Source: Hyphomicrobiales bacterium (GTDB lineage: Bacteria; Pseudomonadota; Alphaproteobacteria; MED-G09). From it: 64,000 nt of DNA. A program made the position numbers and the translations under genes. The stretch spans positions 1 to 64,000 of the forward strand of contig JAOLDG010000001.1 of the NCBI GenBank assembly GCA_028339975.1, read 5' to 3'. Positions 47,525 to 56,774 of the stretch are shown in pieces (the stretch's first letter is position 1; each line of letters opens with the position of its first letter). The notes under the pieces were generated by a model. It was not told where the DNA came from and ran no database searches. It saw nothing but the letters and a program-made list of their open reading frames with translations.

Positions 47525-48200
47525 TTCTTTCCAGTCCCTCAACTATTATTATTCTAGATTCTTTATTAGTGGTACTTATTGCCAAAAAGTAGTCAATTTT
47601 CCAAAATTTTTGTGCATTATTTAACTCTTTTTCCCAGGACTTCCCTTTAGGAAAAATTCCAATTGCGCCATTTTTTATATTCTGAAAAAAAAGCTCACAG
47701 AGGTCGACCAAAGGCATTAAGGCTCTAGCGGTTACAACGTCCACTCCCATTGGTATCTTTTTTTTTGTATTTTCATAAAAATCTTGTACTACCCTTGTTG
47801 AATTTAGGTTTTTTTCTCTACCCAGCCTTAATAAGGCATCATTCAAAAAATCAGCCTTTTTCTTAATGGGCTCAACGAGATATCCGCTAAGGTCGGTTAA
47901 AAGAGCAATAACAATACCTGGGAATCCAGCTCCTGAACCAACATCACAAAAGGTTGTTGCTGATCTCGGAATTAAATTAACCAACTGGAGGCTATCCAAG
48001 ATGTGTCTTTCCCATATTATTGATTCAGTACTTTTTCCAATAAGATTAATTTCCTTGTTTGCTTCTAAAACAAGGTGAACAAAGGTCTCAAGGTTTTTTT
48101 GTTTCTCTTTTGTTATAAGAACACCTTTCGTACATTCTATTTCCCCTGTAGCTAAGATTTTAAGATCGAGCCTATCAGCAATCAACGGGAGGTAAGCCAT
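47514..48200 (-). CDS. rsmG: 16S rRNA m7G527 methyltransferase
   Basis: SAM-dependent rRNA methylase (GidB), 228 residues. The SAM site is FCDVGSGAGFPGIVIALL, with ERHILDSLQL upstream and the EPIKKKADFL and TARALMPL blocks after it. It begins two bases after mnmG ends and overlaps parA, so mnmG-rsmG-parA-parB are almost surely cotranscribed, an order kept in most bacteria near oriC. Confidence 0.95.
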   Translation of the reverse strand: MAYLPLIADRLDLKILATGEIECTKGVLITKEKQKNLETFVHLVLEANKEINLIGKSTESIIWERHILDSLQLVNLIPRSATTFCDVGSGAGFPGIVIALLTDLSGYLVEPIKKKADFLNDALLRLGREKNLNSTRVVQDFYENTKKKIPMGVDVVTARALMPLVDLCELFFQNIKNGAIGIFPKGKSWEKELNNAQKFWKIDYFLAISTTNKESRIIIVEGLERNEL

Positions 48201-48202
48201 AA

Positions 48203-50065
48203 TCAGGCACCCCTGTTATTCTTTATGTGCGCTATTATTAGGCCGAGCGCCGCTGGTGTAACGCCATCGATACGTTGAGCATGACCTAAGGTTTCGGGTC
48301 GCAGCTTTGTAAATTTTTCTTTATGTTCGTTTGAAAGGCCGTTTATTTTGCTATAGTCAATATTAGGGTTAATTTTTTTAGCCTCATCCCTTCTAAAACG
48401 ATCAATCTCAATTTTTTGTCTAACAAGGTACCTATTGTAAAGCGCCTCTGCAGAAATAGTTTTTTCAACTTGAGGAGATAAATTGTCTATACCAGTCCAA
48501 AACTTCTTTAAGTCTTTATAAACAATTCCTGAATAGCCTAAAATATCATAAGCTGTCCTTTTCTTTCCATCAAGGTTGATCTTAAGCCCTTTTTTTTGAG
48601 CAAGATTTGGAGTTATTGTTAGAATCTGGAGATTTTTTCTTGCACGAGAAAGCTCATTTTTTTTCTTACACCATATTTTAGCTCTTTTTTTGCCAACCAG
48701 ACCATTCTCTATGCCAATATCTGTAAGTCGCTCATCTGCATTATCGGCTCGGAGGCTAAGCCTATACTCAGATCTTGAGGTAAACATTCTGTAGGGTTCA
48801 GTGACCCCTTTAACAACTAGGTCATCAATTAAAACACCGATATAGCCATCAGCTCTATCAAAAAAGACCGGCTTTTTTTTAAGGCTTTTGAGGCCGGCGT
48901 TAGCTCCTGCCGCAAGACCTTGTGCCGCAGCCTCCTCATAGCCTGTTGTTCCGTTTATTTGCCCAGCAAGCCAAAGGCCGCTAACAGACCTAACGGCTAG
49001 TGTGTGGTCAAGCTCCCTTGGGTCAATATAGTCATATTCAATTGCGTAACCGTATTTCTCAATTTTAACATTCTCAAGACCTGGAATTGTTTTGAGAAAT
49101 TCATCTTGAACACCTTCAGGAAGTGATGTAGAGATCCCGTTTGGATAAATAAGGTTACTGCTTAAACCCTCCGGCTCTAAAAAAATCTGGTGGCTGTCTT
49201 TGTCTGAAAACCTATCAACCTTATCTTCGATTGAAGGACAATACCGGGGCCCTATACCTGAAATATTTCCAGCATTAATAGAGGATTGAGATATATTTTT
49301 ATTTATTATGTCGTGAGTTATTTTTGTTGTGTGAGTAATATGACAAGGAATTTGCTGATTAGTTATTTTGTCTGATATAAACGAAAAATTTTCTGGGACC
49401 TTGTCTGCTTTTTGAACTTCAAGAAACTTGTAGTTAATAGAATCTGATAAAAGCCTTGCCGGGGTTCCTGTTTTAAGCCTACCAAGAGCAAGGCCAAAAC
49501 TATAAAGCGTTTTTGAGAGACCAAGGGACGGGGGTTCGCCAATCCTGCCTCCTGGTGTTGTTTTTTTACCACAATGAATTACACCGTTTAAAAAAGTTCC
49601 TGTTGTAAGTACTGTTGCTTTTGCTAAAAGCTTAACCCCACCGTTACAGATTACTCCTCTGACAACATTTTTCTTCTTTATAATGAGGTCTTCAACCGAT
49701 GCTTCTAAAATGTCTAGGCCTTGTGTGTTTCTTATTTCATCCTGCATGTAGCTTGCATAAAGGGCCCTATCAATTTGAGCACGAGGGCCCTGAACAGCTG
49801 GTCCTTTTCGTTTATTAAGAACTTGAAAATGTATTCCGGAAAGATCTGATATCCTTCCCATTATACCATCCAAAGCATCAATTTCTCTAATAAGGTGGCC
49901 TTTTCCTATACCGCCCATTGCAGGATTACAGGACATAGAGCCTATTGTTGAAGCCTTGTTTGTTATGAGCAAGGTTTTTGCACCAACCCTAGCTGATGCA
50001 GTTGCTGCCTCACAACCAGCATGTCCGCCACCTATAACTATAACATCGTAATCATATTTACTCAT
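48203..50065 (-). CDS. mnmG: tRNA uridine-34 carboxymethylaminomethyl enzyme MnmG
   Basis: FAD protein (GidA) that with MnmE makes the cmnm5 side chain at tRNA U34, 620 residues. The FAD site is [55 protein letters not shown] and the C-terminal [10 protein letters not shown] are the family signatures. mnmE is upstream on the same strand, separated by the parS-bearing gap. Confidence 0.97.
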   Translation of the reverse strand: MSKYDYDVIVIGGGHAGCEAATASARVGAKTLLITNKASTIGSMSCNPAMGGIGKGHLIREIDALDGIMGRISDLSGIHFQVLNKRKGPAVQGPRAQIDRALYASYMQDEIRNTQGLDILEASVEDLIIKKKNVVRGVICNGGVKLLAKATVLTTGTFLNGVIHCGKKTTPGGRIGEPPSLGLSKTLYSFGLALGRLKTGTPARLLSDSINYKFLEVQKADKVPENFSFISDKITNQQIPCHITHTTKITHDIINKNISQSSINAGNISGIGPRYCPSIEDKVDRFSDKDSHQIFLEPEGLSSNLIYPNGISTSLPEGVQDEFLKTIPGLENVKIEKYGYAIEYDYIDPRELDHTLAVRSVSGLWLAGQINGTTGYEEAAAQGLAAGANAGLKSLKKKPVFFDRADGYIGVLIDDLVVKGVTEPYRMFTSRSEYRLSLRADNADERLTDIGIENGLVGKKRAKIWCKKKNELSRARKNLQILTITPNLAQKKGLKINLDGKKRTAYDILGYSGIVYKDLKKFWTGIDNLSPQVEKTISAEALYNRYLVRQKIEIDRFRRDEAKKINPNIDYSKINGLSNEHKEKFTKLRPETLGHAQRIDGVTPAALGLIIAHIKNNRGA

Positions 50066-50107
50066 TGTTCTTTTTAGGACCTAAGTCTAAAAGTTACAAG
50101 GTTAATT

Positions 50108-50123
50108 TGTTCCACGTGAAACA
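50108..50123. promoter_or_regulatory. parS site, one mismatch
   Basis: TGTTCCACGTGAAACA differs from the 16-bp bacterial parS consensus TGTTTCACGTGAAACA at one position. It lies in the mnmG-mnmE gap, 31 bp from a perfect copy. With parA and parB 3 kb away this is very likely a ParB-loading site. Confidence 0.9.
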
Positions 50124-50154
50124 TTTATTGTTTTACTGTTTTTGAGACTAGTAT

Positions 50155-50170
50155 TGTTTCACGTGAAACA
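50155..50170. promoter_or_regulatory. parS site, perfect consensus
   Basis: TGTTTCACGTGAAACA is an exact 16-bp palindromic match to the bacterial parS consensus bound by ParB. It lies just after the mnmE stop side of the gap, about 2.8 kb from the candidate oriC. Confidence 0.96.
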
Positions 50171-50174
50171 ATTA

Positions 50175-51473
50175 TTATTTTCCAATACAAAACTTATTGA
50201 AAATAACACCAAGAACGTCTTCATTGCTTGTTTCTTGTGTTATACTATCAATACTTTTGAGGGCATCCCTTACGTGCAAAGATATAATTTCTAAATCGCC
50301 GCCCTTAATGCTGGCAAGCGCTTTGCTTGCCCTTATGAGGTGATTTTTTTGTCTCTCTCTGTTCAAAAGCGTGCCTAATTGTGATGAAGAAAGCTTTTTT
50401 ATTTTCTCTTTCAGCTTTTTTTCTAAGATATTAAGCTTTTTGTTGGTTTTAATTGAAATACTTATGTTTGGCCTTATCTTATGTTGTTTTTTAAGGTCAG
50501 ACTTATTAATTACAACAATATCATTATCTTTAACGGTCATGTCTATACCGTAAAAAGGTTTTTTTTCAGAGTTAGATCCTAAAAAAATCCTTATGTGGGC
50601 TGTTTCGAGCTCTTTTTTTGTTCTTTTAAGGCCCTCTTTTTCAATTTCATCTTTTGCGGCCCTTATGCCGGCTGTATCGGTTAATGTTACATATACTCCG
50701 TCATAAGTTCTCTCTGACCTTAATAAATCAGTAGTAGTCCCTGGTTTTTTAGAAACTATTGAAATGTTTTTATTTGTTAAGTAATTGATTAAGCTAGATT
50801 TTCCTGAGTTTGGCCTTCCTACTATCGCTATTTTTATTCCGGCCTGTAATATTTCATTGTCGTCTTCTGTCTTAATATAGCTATCGATTTCACTCTGGGC
50901 TTTTTTTGATATCTTTTTGATATCTTTTATCAGGTTTGTAGGAACATCCTCATCAGAAAAGTCGATTGAAGCTTCAATGTAGGCAAGACAGCTCTTGATT
51001 TCTTCTGCCCACTTTAAGTATTGGTTTGTTGCCTCATCTCCATACTGCATAATTGCCTGGTGTCTTTGTTTTTCTGTCTCCGCTGAAATAAGGTCGTTAA
51101 GGCCCTCCACCTGTACTAAATTAATCTTTCCTGATAGATATGCCTGTTTTGTAAACTCGCCTGCTTCAGCGGGTCTAAGGCCCTCTATTTTTGATATTTC
51201 TTTTAGCAGCGCCCTTATTACTGCATGGCTTCCATGCGTGTGGAATTCTGCAACAGGCTCTCCAGTGAAACTTTTGTGTCGTTCAAAATATATTACAATA
51301 GATTCGTCAATTTTCTCGTTATTGTCTTTGTATATATTGCAAAGCGTTGCTTTCCTCGGCTGGAGCCTCTTTTTAGTTAGTGTATTTATTGTCTTTTCAG
51401 CAAGGTCTCCCGAAACTCTTACTATGGCGACTCCAGCTTGTCCTTGGGCTGTTGAAAGTGCATAAATTGTCAT
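50175..51473 (-). CDS. mnmE: tRNA modification GTPase MnmE
   Basis: GTPase partner of MnmG in tRNA U34 modification, 432 residues. The formyl-THF-binding N-domain (IYALSTAQGQAGVAIVRVSG) leads to a helical domain, an inserted G domain with GRPNSGKSSL, DTAG and NKSDL, and the C-terminal CIGK. All G motifs are present. It is downstream of rho on the same strand, 40 bp away. Confidence 0.97.
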   Translation of the reverse strand: MTIYALSTAQGQAGVAIVRVSGDLAEKTINTLTKKRLQPRKATLCNIYKDNNEKIDESIVIYFERHKSFTGEPVAEFHTHGSHAVIRALLKEISKIEGLRPAEAGEFTKQAYLSGKINLVQVEGLNDLISAETEKQRHQAIMQYGDEATNQYLKWAEEIKSCLAYIEASIDFSDEDVPTNLIKDIKKISKKAQSEIDSYIKTEDDNEILQAGIKIAIVGRPNSGKSSLINYLTNKNISIVSKKPGTTTDLLRSERTYDGVYVTLTDTAGIRAAKDEIEKEGLKRTKKELETAHIRIFLGSNSEKKPFYGIDMTVKDNDIVVINKSDLKKQHKIRPNISISIKTNKKLNILEKKLKEKIKKLSSSQLGTLLNRERQKNHLIRASKALASIKGGDLEIISLHVRDALKSIDSITQETSNEDVLGVIFNKFCIGK

Positions 51474-51512
51474 GGGTATTTCGCCCTTTTACAAGCGTTT
51501 TTCGCTTAATCT

Positions 51513-52778
51513 TTATGTGTTCATTGAGTTATAAAATTCTTCATTTGTTTTGGTCTGACCGAGCTTATCAAGAAGAAATTCGATAGCGTCTACTGTTCCC
51601 ATTGGGTCTAAAATTCTTCTCAAAACATATATTTTATGAAGTTTATCTTTGTCTAAGAGAAGCTCTTCTTTCCTTGTCCCGGAGCGCATTATATCTATTG
51701 CAGGGAAAACTCTTTTATCAGCCATCTTCCTGTCTAAAACAAGCTCACAGTTTCCTGTTCCTTTAAACTCTTCAAATATAACTTCGTCCATTCTACTACC
51801 TGTATCTATTAAGGCAGTTGATATGATTGTAAGCGATCCCCCCTCTTCGATATTACGTGCAGCACCAAAAAATCTTTTTGGTCTTTGGAGTGCGTTAGCG
51901 TCTACACCTCCAGTTAACACTTTTCCTGATGATGGTACAACAGTATTAAAAGCACGACCAAGCCTTGTAATTGAGTCAAGCAGTATAACAACGTCTCTTC
52001 CATGTTCAACTAACCTCTTGGCTTTTTCCATTACCATTTCTGAGACGGCAACGTGACGTGTTGCCGGTTCGTCAAAGGTCGAAGAAACAACCTCACCATC
52101 TACGGACCGCTGCATATCTGTAACTTCTTCAGGTCTTTCGTCAATTAAAAGGACAATTAAATAACATTCCGGTTGATTTTTAGTTATTGAGTTTGCAATA
52201 TTTTGAAGGAGAACGGTTTTGCCTGTTCTTGGTGGTGATACTATTAGGGCTCTTTGTCCTTTTCCTAACGGTGCAACAATATCAATTATACGGTCAGAGA
52301 GATCTTTTTTTTCGTCGTTTTCTACCTCCATAATCAAAGTTTCATCGGGGTATAGTGGTGTTAGATTATCAAAGTGAACTTTTGTCCTCATATTTGCTGG
52401 GTCTTCAAAATTTATAAGATTAACCTTAACAAGAGCAAAATATCTTTCTCCTTCTTTTGGGCCTCTAATGTACCCTTCGACGGTGTCACCAGTTCTTAAA
52501 GAAAACTTTCGTATTTGTGATGGGCTTATATAAATATCTCCCGGTCCTGGTAAATAGTTTGCATCAGCAGACCTAAGAAACCCGAAGCCGTCTTGTAAGA
52601 CCTCTATCACACCCTCACCAAGAATTTCTATATCTTGGTCCGCAAGGTTTTGCAGTATTGCAAAGTATAGTTCTTGTTTTCTTAATGAGCTTGCGTTTTC
52701 AACGTCATTTTCTATTGCAAACTCAATTAACTCAGGTGCAGATTTTTCTTTCAAGTCTTGAAGTTTTAGTTCTTTCAT
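51513..52778 (-). CDS. rho: Transcription termination factor Rho
   Basis: Hexameric RNA helicase that ends transcription, 421 residues. The N-terminal Rho-N and cold-shock-like RNA-binding domains ([16 protein letters not shown]) are followed by the ATPase with [34 protein letters not shown] and the Q/R loops ([13 protein letters not shown]). Full length. It is the first gene left of the candidate origin and reads away from it. The scarcity of classic terminators in the window suggests Rho does much of the work. Confidence 0.98.
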   Translation of the reverse strand: MKELKLQDLKEKSAPELIEFAIENDVENASSLRKQELYFAILQNLADQDIEILGEGVIEVLQDGFGFLRSADANYLPGPGDIYISPSQIRKFSLRTGDTVEGYIRGPKEGERYFALVKVNLINFEDPANMRTKVHFDNLTPLYPDETLIMEVENDEKKDLSDRIIDIVAPLGKGQRALIVSPPRTGKTVLLQNIANSITKNQPECYLIVLLIDERPEEVTDMQRSVDGEVVSSTFDEPATRHVAVSEMVMEKAKRLVEHGRDVVILLDSITRLGRAFNTVVPSSGKVLTGGVDANALQRPKRFFGAARNIEEGGSLTIISTALIDTGSRMDEVIFEEFKGTGNCELVLDRKMADKRVFPAIDIMRSGTRKEELLLDKDKLHKIYVLRRILDPMGTVDAIEFLLDKLGQTKTNEEFYNSMNT

Positions 52779-52994
52779 TGGGGTGCCTATTAAAATAAAA
52801 AGAAATTTTATTTTTTTGTTAATTCAGTATACTTCTTAAAAACATGTTAGTCAAAAATAATATATTTTGCATAATATTACGTTAACTTAGTATCTATATA
52901 TAATATATAAAGATAAGTAGTATTAGTTGTTGTAGTGCTTTTAGCGGTAATTAAATAATTGCTAACATAAATATAAACAGCACACAAACTAAAG

Positions 52995-53003
52995 TTATAC
53001 ACA
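52995..53003 (+). promoter_or_regulatory. DnaA box TTATACACA
   Basis: Exact match to the DnaA-box pattern TTATNCACA within the candidate oriC. Confidence 0.7.
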
Positions 53004-53028
53004 AAACATCAACAAACAACTAAAAGTG

Positions 53029-53055
53029 ACCGCTTCCAAACAAACTAAAAGCGGT
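53029..53055. repeat. ACCGCTT/AAGCGGT inverted repeat in candidate oriC
   Basis: ACCGCTT (53029-53035) and AAGCGGT (53049-53055) form a 7-bp inverted repeat with a 13-nt spacer. A third copy of the core, AGCGGTAA, is at 52943-52950. GC-containing repeats stand out in this AT-rich gap and may bind an initiator or regulator. Confidence 0.45.
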
Positions 53056-53060
53056 AACAG

Positions 53061-53069
53061 CGTGGATAA
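53061..53069 (-). promoter_or_regulatory. DnaA box TTATCCACG, one mismatch
   Basis: Minus-strand TTATCCACG differs from TTATCCACA only in the last base; it lies 57 bp from the perfect box in the same gap. Confidence 0.55.
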
Positions 53070-53115
53070 AAGAAAACAAAACTTACCAACACAAAAAACT
53101 ATATAAAATTAATTG

Positions 53116-53130
53116 TTAAGAAAAACTTAA
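53116..53130. promoter_or_regulatory. CtrA-like motif TTAA-N7-TTAA
   Basis: TTAAGAAAAACTTAA fits the CtrA full-site pattern with exact spacing. In Caulobacter, CtrA sites in Cori repress replication. In such AT-rich DNA a chance match is plausible and no ctrA gene is in the window. Confidence 0.35.
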
Positions 53131-53213
53131 TAAAAACTGTATATATGTATTGTATATTAGTAAAACAGCATAAACCTGATAAACTCACAAATCACTAACA
53201 AGATGTTAACAAA

Positions 53214-54044
53214 ATGAAAACAACAACAAAAAGAAAACTAAAAATGCACCTGGTTTCCGATTCAACCGGTGAAACTCTTAAAGCTGTCTCGAATGCGGCC
53301 GCGGCACAATTCATACAAGTTGAGTATGACCAAATAACATACCCTATGGTAAGAACCAAGCCGCAGCTTCAGAGAGTTCTTTTAAGTATAAAAAAGGAAA
53401 AAGGAGTAGTGCTTTGCACTCTCGTCGACCAAGGACTTCAAGAAGAGCTTGAAGAATTTTGCAAAGAAGAGAAAATCTCATATATGCCGGTGATGGAAAG
53501 TATTGTTAATCTTCTTGAAAAGGACACAGGCCTTAAAGCTATAAATAAGCCCGGAGGACAACACGTACTAAATGAAGAATATTTTAAAAGGATTGAGGCA
53601 ATTAATTATACCCTCGAGCATGACGACGGCGAAGGCCAAAAAGACCTTGAGTCAGCGGACGTCATTGTTGTTGGTGTTAGCAGAACGTCGAAAACACCAA
53701 CCTGTATTTATCTTGCGAACAGGGGCATAAAAGCTGCCAACTACCCGCTGGTTCCGGAGATAGGTGTTTCTGTAGAGCTAGATTCTGTAAAAAAACCAAC
53801 AGTTGTTGCACTTATAACATCGGCGCACACACTGGTTGAAATAAGAAAGAAAAGATCCTTAGAGCTTGGCCTCGAGAACCGGGAGACCGACTACACAAAC
53901 ATTCACAAGGTGGAAGAAGAAATTGTTTTAGCAAAAAGAATTTTTGCAAATAAAGGTTGGCCAGTGATTGACATTACAAGAAGGTCGGTAGAAGAAACCG
54001 CTTCAGCAATCATGAATATAATTTCTATAAAAGGCAAAAGTTAA
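53214..54044 (+). CDS. Pyruvate, phosphate dikinase regulatory protein (PPSR, DUF299)
   Basis: ADP-dependent kinase / Pi-dependent phosphorylase that switches PPDK or PEP synthetase off and on, 276 residues. The N-terminal HLVSDSTGETLKAVSNAA and the P-loop GVSRTSKTPTCIYLANRG are the family signatures, with VALITSAHTLVEIRKKR near the end. Whether the target is PPDK or PpsA cannot be told here. It is the first gene right of the candidate origin, as its homologue is in Caulobacter and Rickettsia. No Shine-Dalgarno. It starts the run PPSR-maf-aroE-coaE-dnaQ. Confidence 0.93.
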   Translation: MKTTTKRKLKMHLVSDSTGETLKAVSNAAAAQFIQVEYDQITYPMVRTKPQLQRVLLSIKKEKGVVLCTLVDQGLQEELEEFCKEEKISYMPVMESIVNLLEKDTGLKAINKPGGQHVLNEEYFKRIEAINYTLEHDDGEGQKDLESADVIVVGVSRTSKTPTCIYLANRGIKAANYPLVPEIGVSVELDSVKKPTVVALITSAHTLVEIRKKRSLELGLENRETDYTNIHKVEEEIVLAKRIFANKGWPVIDITRRSVEETASAIMNIISIKGKS

Positions 54045-54668
54045 ATGAAGAGAGACCGGATTAGTAAAAAAGTAAATAAAAGAGTTATTCTGGCGTCAGA
54101 ATCACCCTCAAGAAAAAATATTTTAAAGTCTTCGGGTATAGATTTTACATCAATAGCTTCTGGGGTGAATGAAGATGAAATCAAAGAGGTTTTTAAGGGA
54201 TCACCAAAAGAGCTTGCATTAGCTCTTGCAGAGGCAAAATCAACATCTGTCTCAAAAATTATTAGATCTGCGCTAGTTATCGGCGCCGATCAGGTTTTGT
54301 CTTTCAAAGGAAAGCCTTTTAGTAAGCCGGGGTCTTTAAAACAAGCTAAAGAGAATCTTTTACTGTTTAAAGGAGAAAAACACACACTAGAGTCAGCAAC
54401 CACCATTGCCTGTGATGGAAAAATAGTTTGGCGGCACCAAGATTCACCATGCTTAACTATGAGGAAATTTTCTAATAAATTTCTAAACCTATATTTAAAA
54501 AAAGCTGGAAAAAACACCCTTCTTTCATCAGGCGGCTATTCAATTGAAAAAGAGGGGTCACAACTTTTTTCTAAAATAGAAGGCGAGTTTTTTTCTATTA
54601 TCGGGCTCCCCTTGGTACCGCTCTTGGAAAAATTAAGAAAGCTCAAAGCCAAAGGGGTTGATGAATAA
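54045..54668 (+). CDS. maf: Maf-family nucleoside triphosphate pyrophosphatase
   Basis: House-cleaning enzyme that hydrolyses non-canonical or modified nucleoside triphosphates, 207 residues. The Maf motifs are LASESPSRKNIL at the N-terminus, VNEDEI, GADQVLSFKGK, and a C-terminal SGGYSIEKEG in place of the usual AGxYxIQ. It begins on the base after the PPSR stop and ends overlapping the aroE ATG by one base. Specificity among dTTP/UTP or m7GTP forms is not resolved. Confidence 0.9.
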   Translation: MKRDRISKKVNKRVILASESPSRKNILKSSGIDFTSIASGVNEDEIKEVFKGSPKELALALAEAKSTSVSKIIRSALVIGADQVLSFKGKPFSKPGSLKQAKENLLLFKGEKHTLESATTIACDGKIVWRHQDSPCLTMRKFSNKFLNLYLKKAGKNTLLSSGGYSIEKEGSQLFSKIEGEFFSIIGLPLVPLLEKLRKLKAKGVDE

Positions 54669-55510
54669 TGAAAAAAGCAGCAGTAATTGGCTTTCCAATA
54701 AAACATAGCTGGTCGCCCGATATTCATAATTTTTGGTTAAAGAGCAGTAAAATAAACGGAGAGTATAAGAAAATAAAAGTTCAACCAGAAGAGCTACAAA
54801 ACTTTATTTTAAAAGCTAAAAACTCTGGCTATTCAGGGCTCAATGTCACCGTACCATATAAAGAGAAAGTTGCTCAAATTTGCGACGAGCTTTCGGGAAT
54901 AGCCATAAAGCTTGGAGCGGTTAACCTAATAACTTTCCGAGGTGGAAAAATTTTTGGCGACAATACTGATGGCGAAGGGTTTATCGCTAGTGTTTTGAAC
55001 AAGCTTCCAAATCTTTCTTTTGAAAACAATAACTTTGCAATTCTTGGTGCCGGAGGTGCAGCAAAAAGTATTGCTTATGCACTTTCTGAACGCAAAGCAA
55101 AAAAAATAATTATTATTAATCGTGACCTAGAAAAAGCAAAAAAGCTCTCTGAAAAGATAGGGGAAACAGCCGAAGCTTATAGTTTGACTGACATTAAAAA
55201 AGGACTAAAAAAAACTACGTTTTTAATCAACGCAACATCTATGGGTATGGCAGGTGGTCCGCCACCAATAAAAATGGGCCTTAGTGGCTTTCCCTCCATA
55301 CTTTGTTTTGCGGACATTGTTTATAATCCTGGAATTACAGGGTTTATGCAAGAAGCTTCTCTTTCTGGAATAAAGGTTATTGGTGGCATCGGAATGCTTA
55401 TTAATCAAGCAGCACCATCCTTTGAAGCTTTTTATGGCCAGCCCCCAAAAAACCCTGAAGGTCCTTATGCACTCTTAGAAAACAAAATAATGGATGTCGG
55501 AAATGATTAA
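54668..55510 (+). CDS. aroE: Shikimate dehydrogenase
   Basis: NADPH-dependent reduction of 3-dehydroshikimate to shikimate in aromatic amino acid synthesis, 280 residues. N-terminal GFPIKHSWSPDIHN binds shikimate; the catalytic Lys is in GLNVTVPYK and the Asp in DNTDGEGF; the NADP fold has ILGAGGAAKSIAYAL with NRDLEKAKK. Full length. Overlaps maf and coaE ends, so clearly in an operon. Confidence 0.95.
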   Translation: MKKAAVIGFPIKHSWSPDIHNFWLKSSKINGEYKKIKVQPEELQNFILKAKNSGYSGLNVTVPYKEKVAQICDELSGIAIKLGAVNLITFRGGKIFGDNTDGEGFIASVLNKLPNLSFENNNFAILGAGGAAKSIAYALSERKAKKIIIINRDLEKAKKLSEKIGETAEAYSLTDIKKGLKKTTFLINATSMGMAGGPPPIKMGLSGFPSILCFADIVYNPGITGFMQEASLSGIKVIGGIGMLINQAAPSFEAFYGQPPKNPEGPYALLENKIMDVGND

Positions 55511-56087
55511 GATTGGCCTTACGGGATCCATTGGAATGGGAAAAAGCACAACATCAAAGCTATTTTTAAAGCAAGGAGTTCCGGTTTATGACGCGGATGC
55601 ATCCGTTCACAAGCTTTACAAAAAAGGACAAGAGGGGTCGAAACACATACAAAAAATTTTTCCAAAAGCAATCACAGCCGAAGGGAGCGTGAACAGAGAC
55701 CTTCTAAGCAAAGAGGTGGTAGGAAATAAAGAGAAACTAAAAAAGCTCGAATCTATAATACATCCACTTCTCACTGAAAGCCGAAAATTATTTTTTAAAA
55801 AAAACAAAGATTCAAAATTGTGTGTTTTGGATATTCCGCTTCTTTTTGAAACTGGAGGAGAAGGGTCTGTTGATTTTACTGTAGTTGTTTCAACCACTTA
55901 TGAGATTCAAAGAAAAAGAGTCTTGGCGAGAAAAAATATGACAGAAGAGAAGTTTGAAAAAATTCTCTCGGCTCAGATTCCAAGTGAAGAGAAATGTAAA
56001 AAAGCCGACTTCATCATTGATACATCGATTGATATTGACGACGCAGAAAAACAAGTTAAGAATATTATTATGTCATTAGGATTTTAA
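55494..56087 (+). CDS. coaE: Dephospho-CoA kinase
   Basis: Last step of coenzyme A synthesis; the first, pantothenate kinase, is encoded at 61.5 kb. 197 residues with the P-loop GLTGSIGMGKSTTS, DADASVHKLY, HPLL and LDIPLLFETGGE. The first ATG (55494) overlaps aroE by 17 bp; a second at 55503 gives the more usual start MIKIGLTGS, and nothing in the sequence decides. It abuts dnaQ. Confidence 0.95.
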   Translation: MSEMIKIGLTGSIGMGKSTTSKLFLKQGVPVYDADASVHKLYKKGQEGSKHIQKIFPKAITAEGSVNRDLLSKEVVGNKEKLKKLESIIHPLLTESRKLFFKKNKDSKLCVLDIPLLFETGGEGSVDFTVVVSTTYEIQRKRVLARKNMTEEKFEKILSAQIPSEEKCKKADFIIDTSIDIDDAEKQVKNIIMSLGF

Positions 56088-56774
56088 ATGCGAGAAATTG
56101 TTCTAGATACTGAAACGACTGGTCTCAGTCCAAATAAAGGAGATAGGGTTGTGGAGATAGGTTGTGTTGAATTAATTAACCATGTTCCAACAGAAAATAC
56201 CTTTCAGGTATACCTCAACCCCGAGAGGGATATGGATGAAGGTGCGCAAAGAGTCCATGGATTAACAAATGAATTCCTTTTAGATAAACCAAAATTTTCA
56301 GAAATTGCAGAAGAATTTATTTCTTATATTGGGGAAAGCAAAATCATTGCTCACAATGCGTCTTTTGATATCAATTTTTTGAATAGTGAGCTTGCTAGGG
56401 TAGATAAATCTAAAATTTCGGACGAGCGAGTTGTTGATACCTTAAAGATGGCGCGCGAAAAATACCCCGGAGCTAGAAACAGCCTCGACGCTCTCTGTAA
56501 AAGATTTCTTGTAGACAACTCAAACAGAAAACTTCATGGAGCCCTTCTTGACTCAGAACTTTTAGCAGAAGTTTATTTGGAACTTATAGGAGGAAAGGAG
56601 CCAGACCTTGCCCTTGCCGTAGAGAAAAAAGCAACCAATCAATCAAACGAAGAAGTTAATGGTTTCATAGCAAAAAGAGACAAAGCTTTAAAGCCTCGGC
56701 TAACAGAAGAAGAACAAATTAAACACAAAAATTTTATAGAAACGTTAAAGGTAAAGCCACTATGGTATGGATAG
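56088..56774 (+). CDS. dnaQ: DNA polymerase III epsilon subunit (proofreading exonuclease)
   Basis: 3'-5' proofreading exonuclease of the replicase, 228 residues. DEDDh motifs: ExoI VLDTETTGL, ExoII HNASFDINFL, ExoIII HGALLDSELLAEVY. A short C-terminal tail to bind the alpha subunit ends in VKPLWYG. It begins directly after coaE. In other alphaproteobacteria secB usually follows; here fxsA on the other strand begins at the next base. Confidence 0.95.
   Translation: MREIVLDTETTGLSPNKGDRVVEIGCVELINHVPTENTFQVYLNPERDMDEGAQRVHGLTNEFLLDKPKFSEIAEEFISYIGESKIIAHNASFDINFLNSELARVDKSKISDERVVDTLKMAREKYPGARNSLDALCKRFLVDNSNRKLHGALLDSELLAEVYLELIGGKEPDLALAVEKKATNQSNEEVNGFIAKRDKALKPRLTEEEQIKHKNFIETLKVKPLWYG

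Larger units (their letters stand above)
52779..53213. other. Candidate chromosomal replication origin (oriC)
   Basis: A 435-bp gene-free, very AT-rich gap between rho and the PPSR gene, the largest coding-free stretch in the window. Genes point away from it on both sides. It holds a perfect DnaA box TTATACACA (52995-53003), a one-mismatch box TTATCCACG on the minus strand (53061-53069), an AT-only tract (about 52850-52915) able to unwind, a TTAA-N7-TTAA (53116-53130), and AGCGGTAA repeats at 52943 and 53050 with an inverted ACCGCTT at 53029. In Caulobacter and Rickettsia the origin lies beside the PPSR-family gene. oriC function is inferred. Confidence 0.72.

Noticed and set aside
50995-51465. 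Open frame of 156 codons opposite mnmE
   Set aside because: Entirely antisense to a clear GTPase gene, with low-complexity Ser/Leu/Ala content typical of a shadow.
53029-53055. Terminator in the rho-PPSR gap
   Set aside because: The ACCGCTT/AAGCGGT hairpin has a 13-nt loop and no T run, and both flanking genes read away from it, so it ends no transcript.
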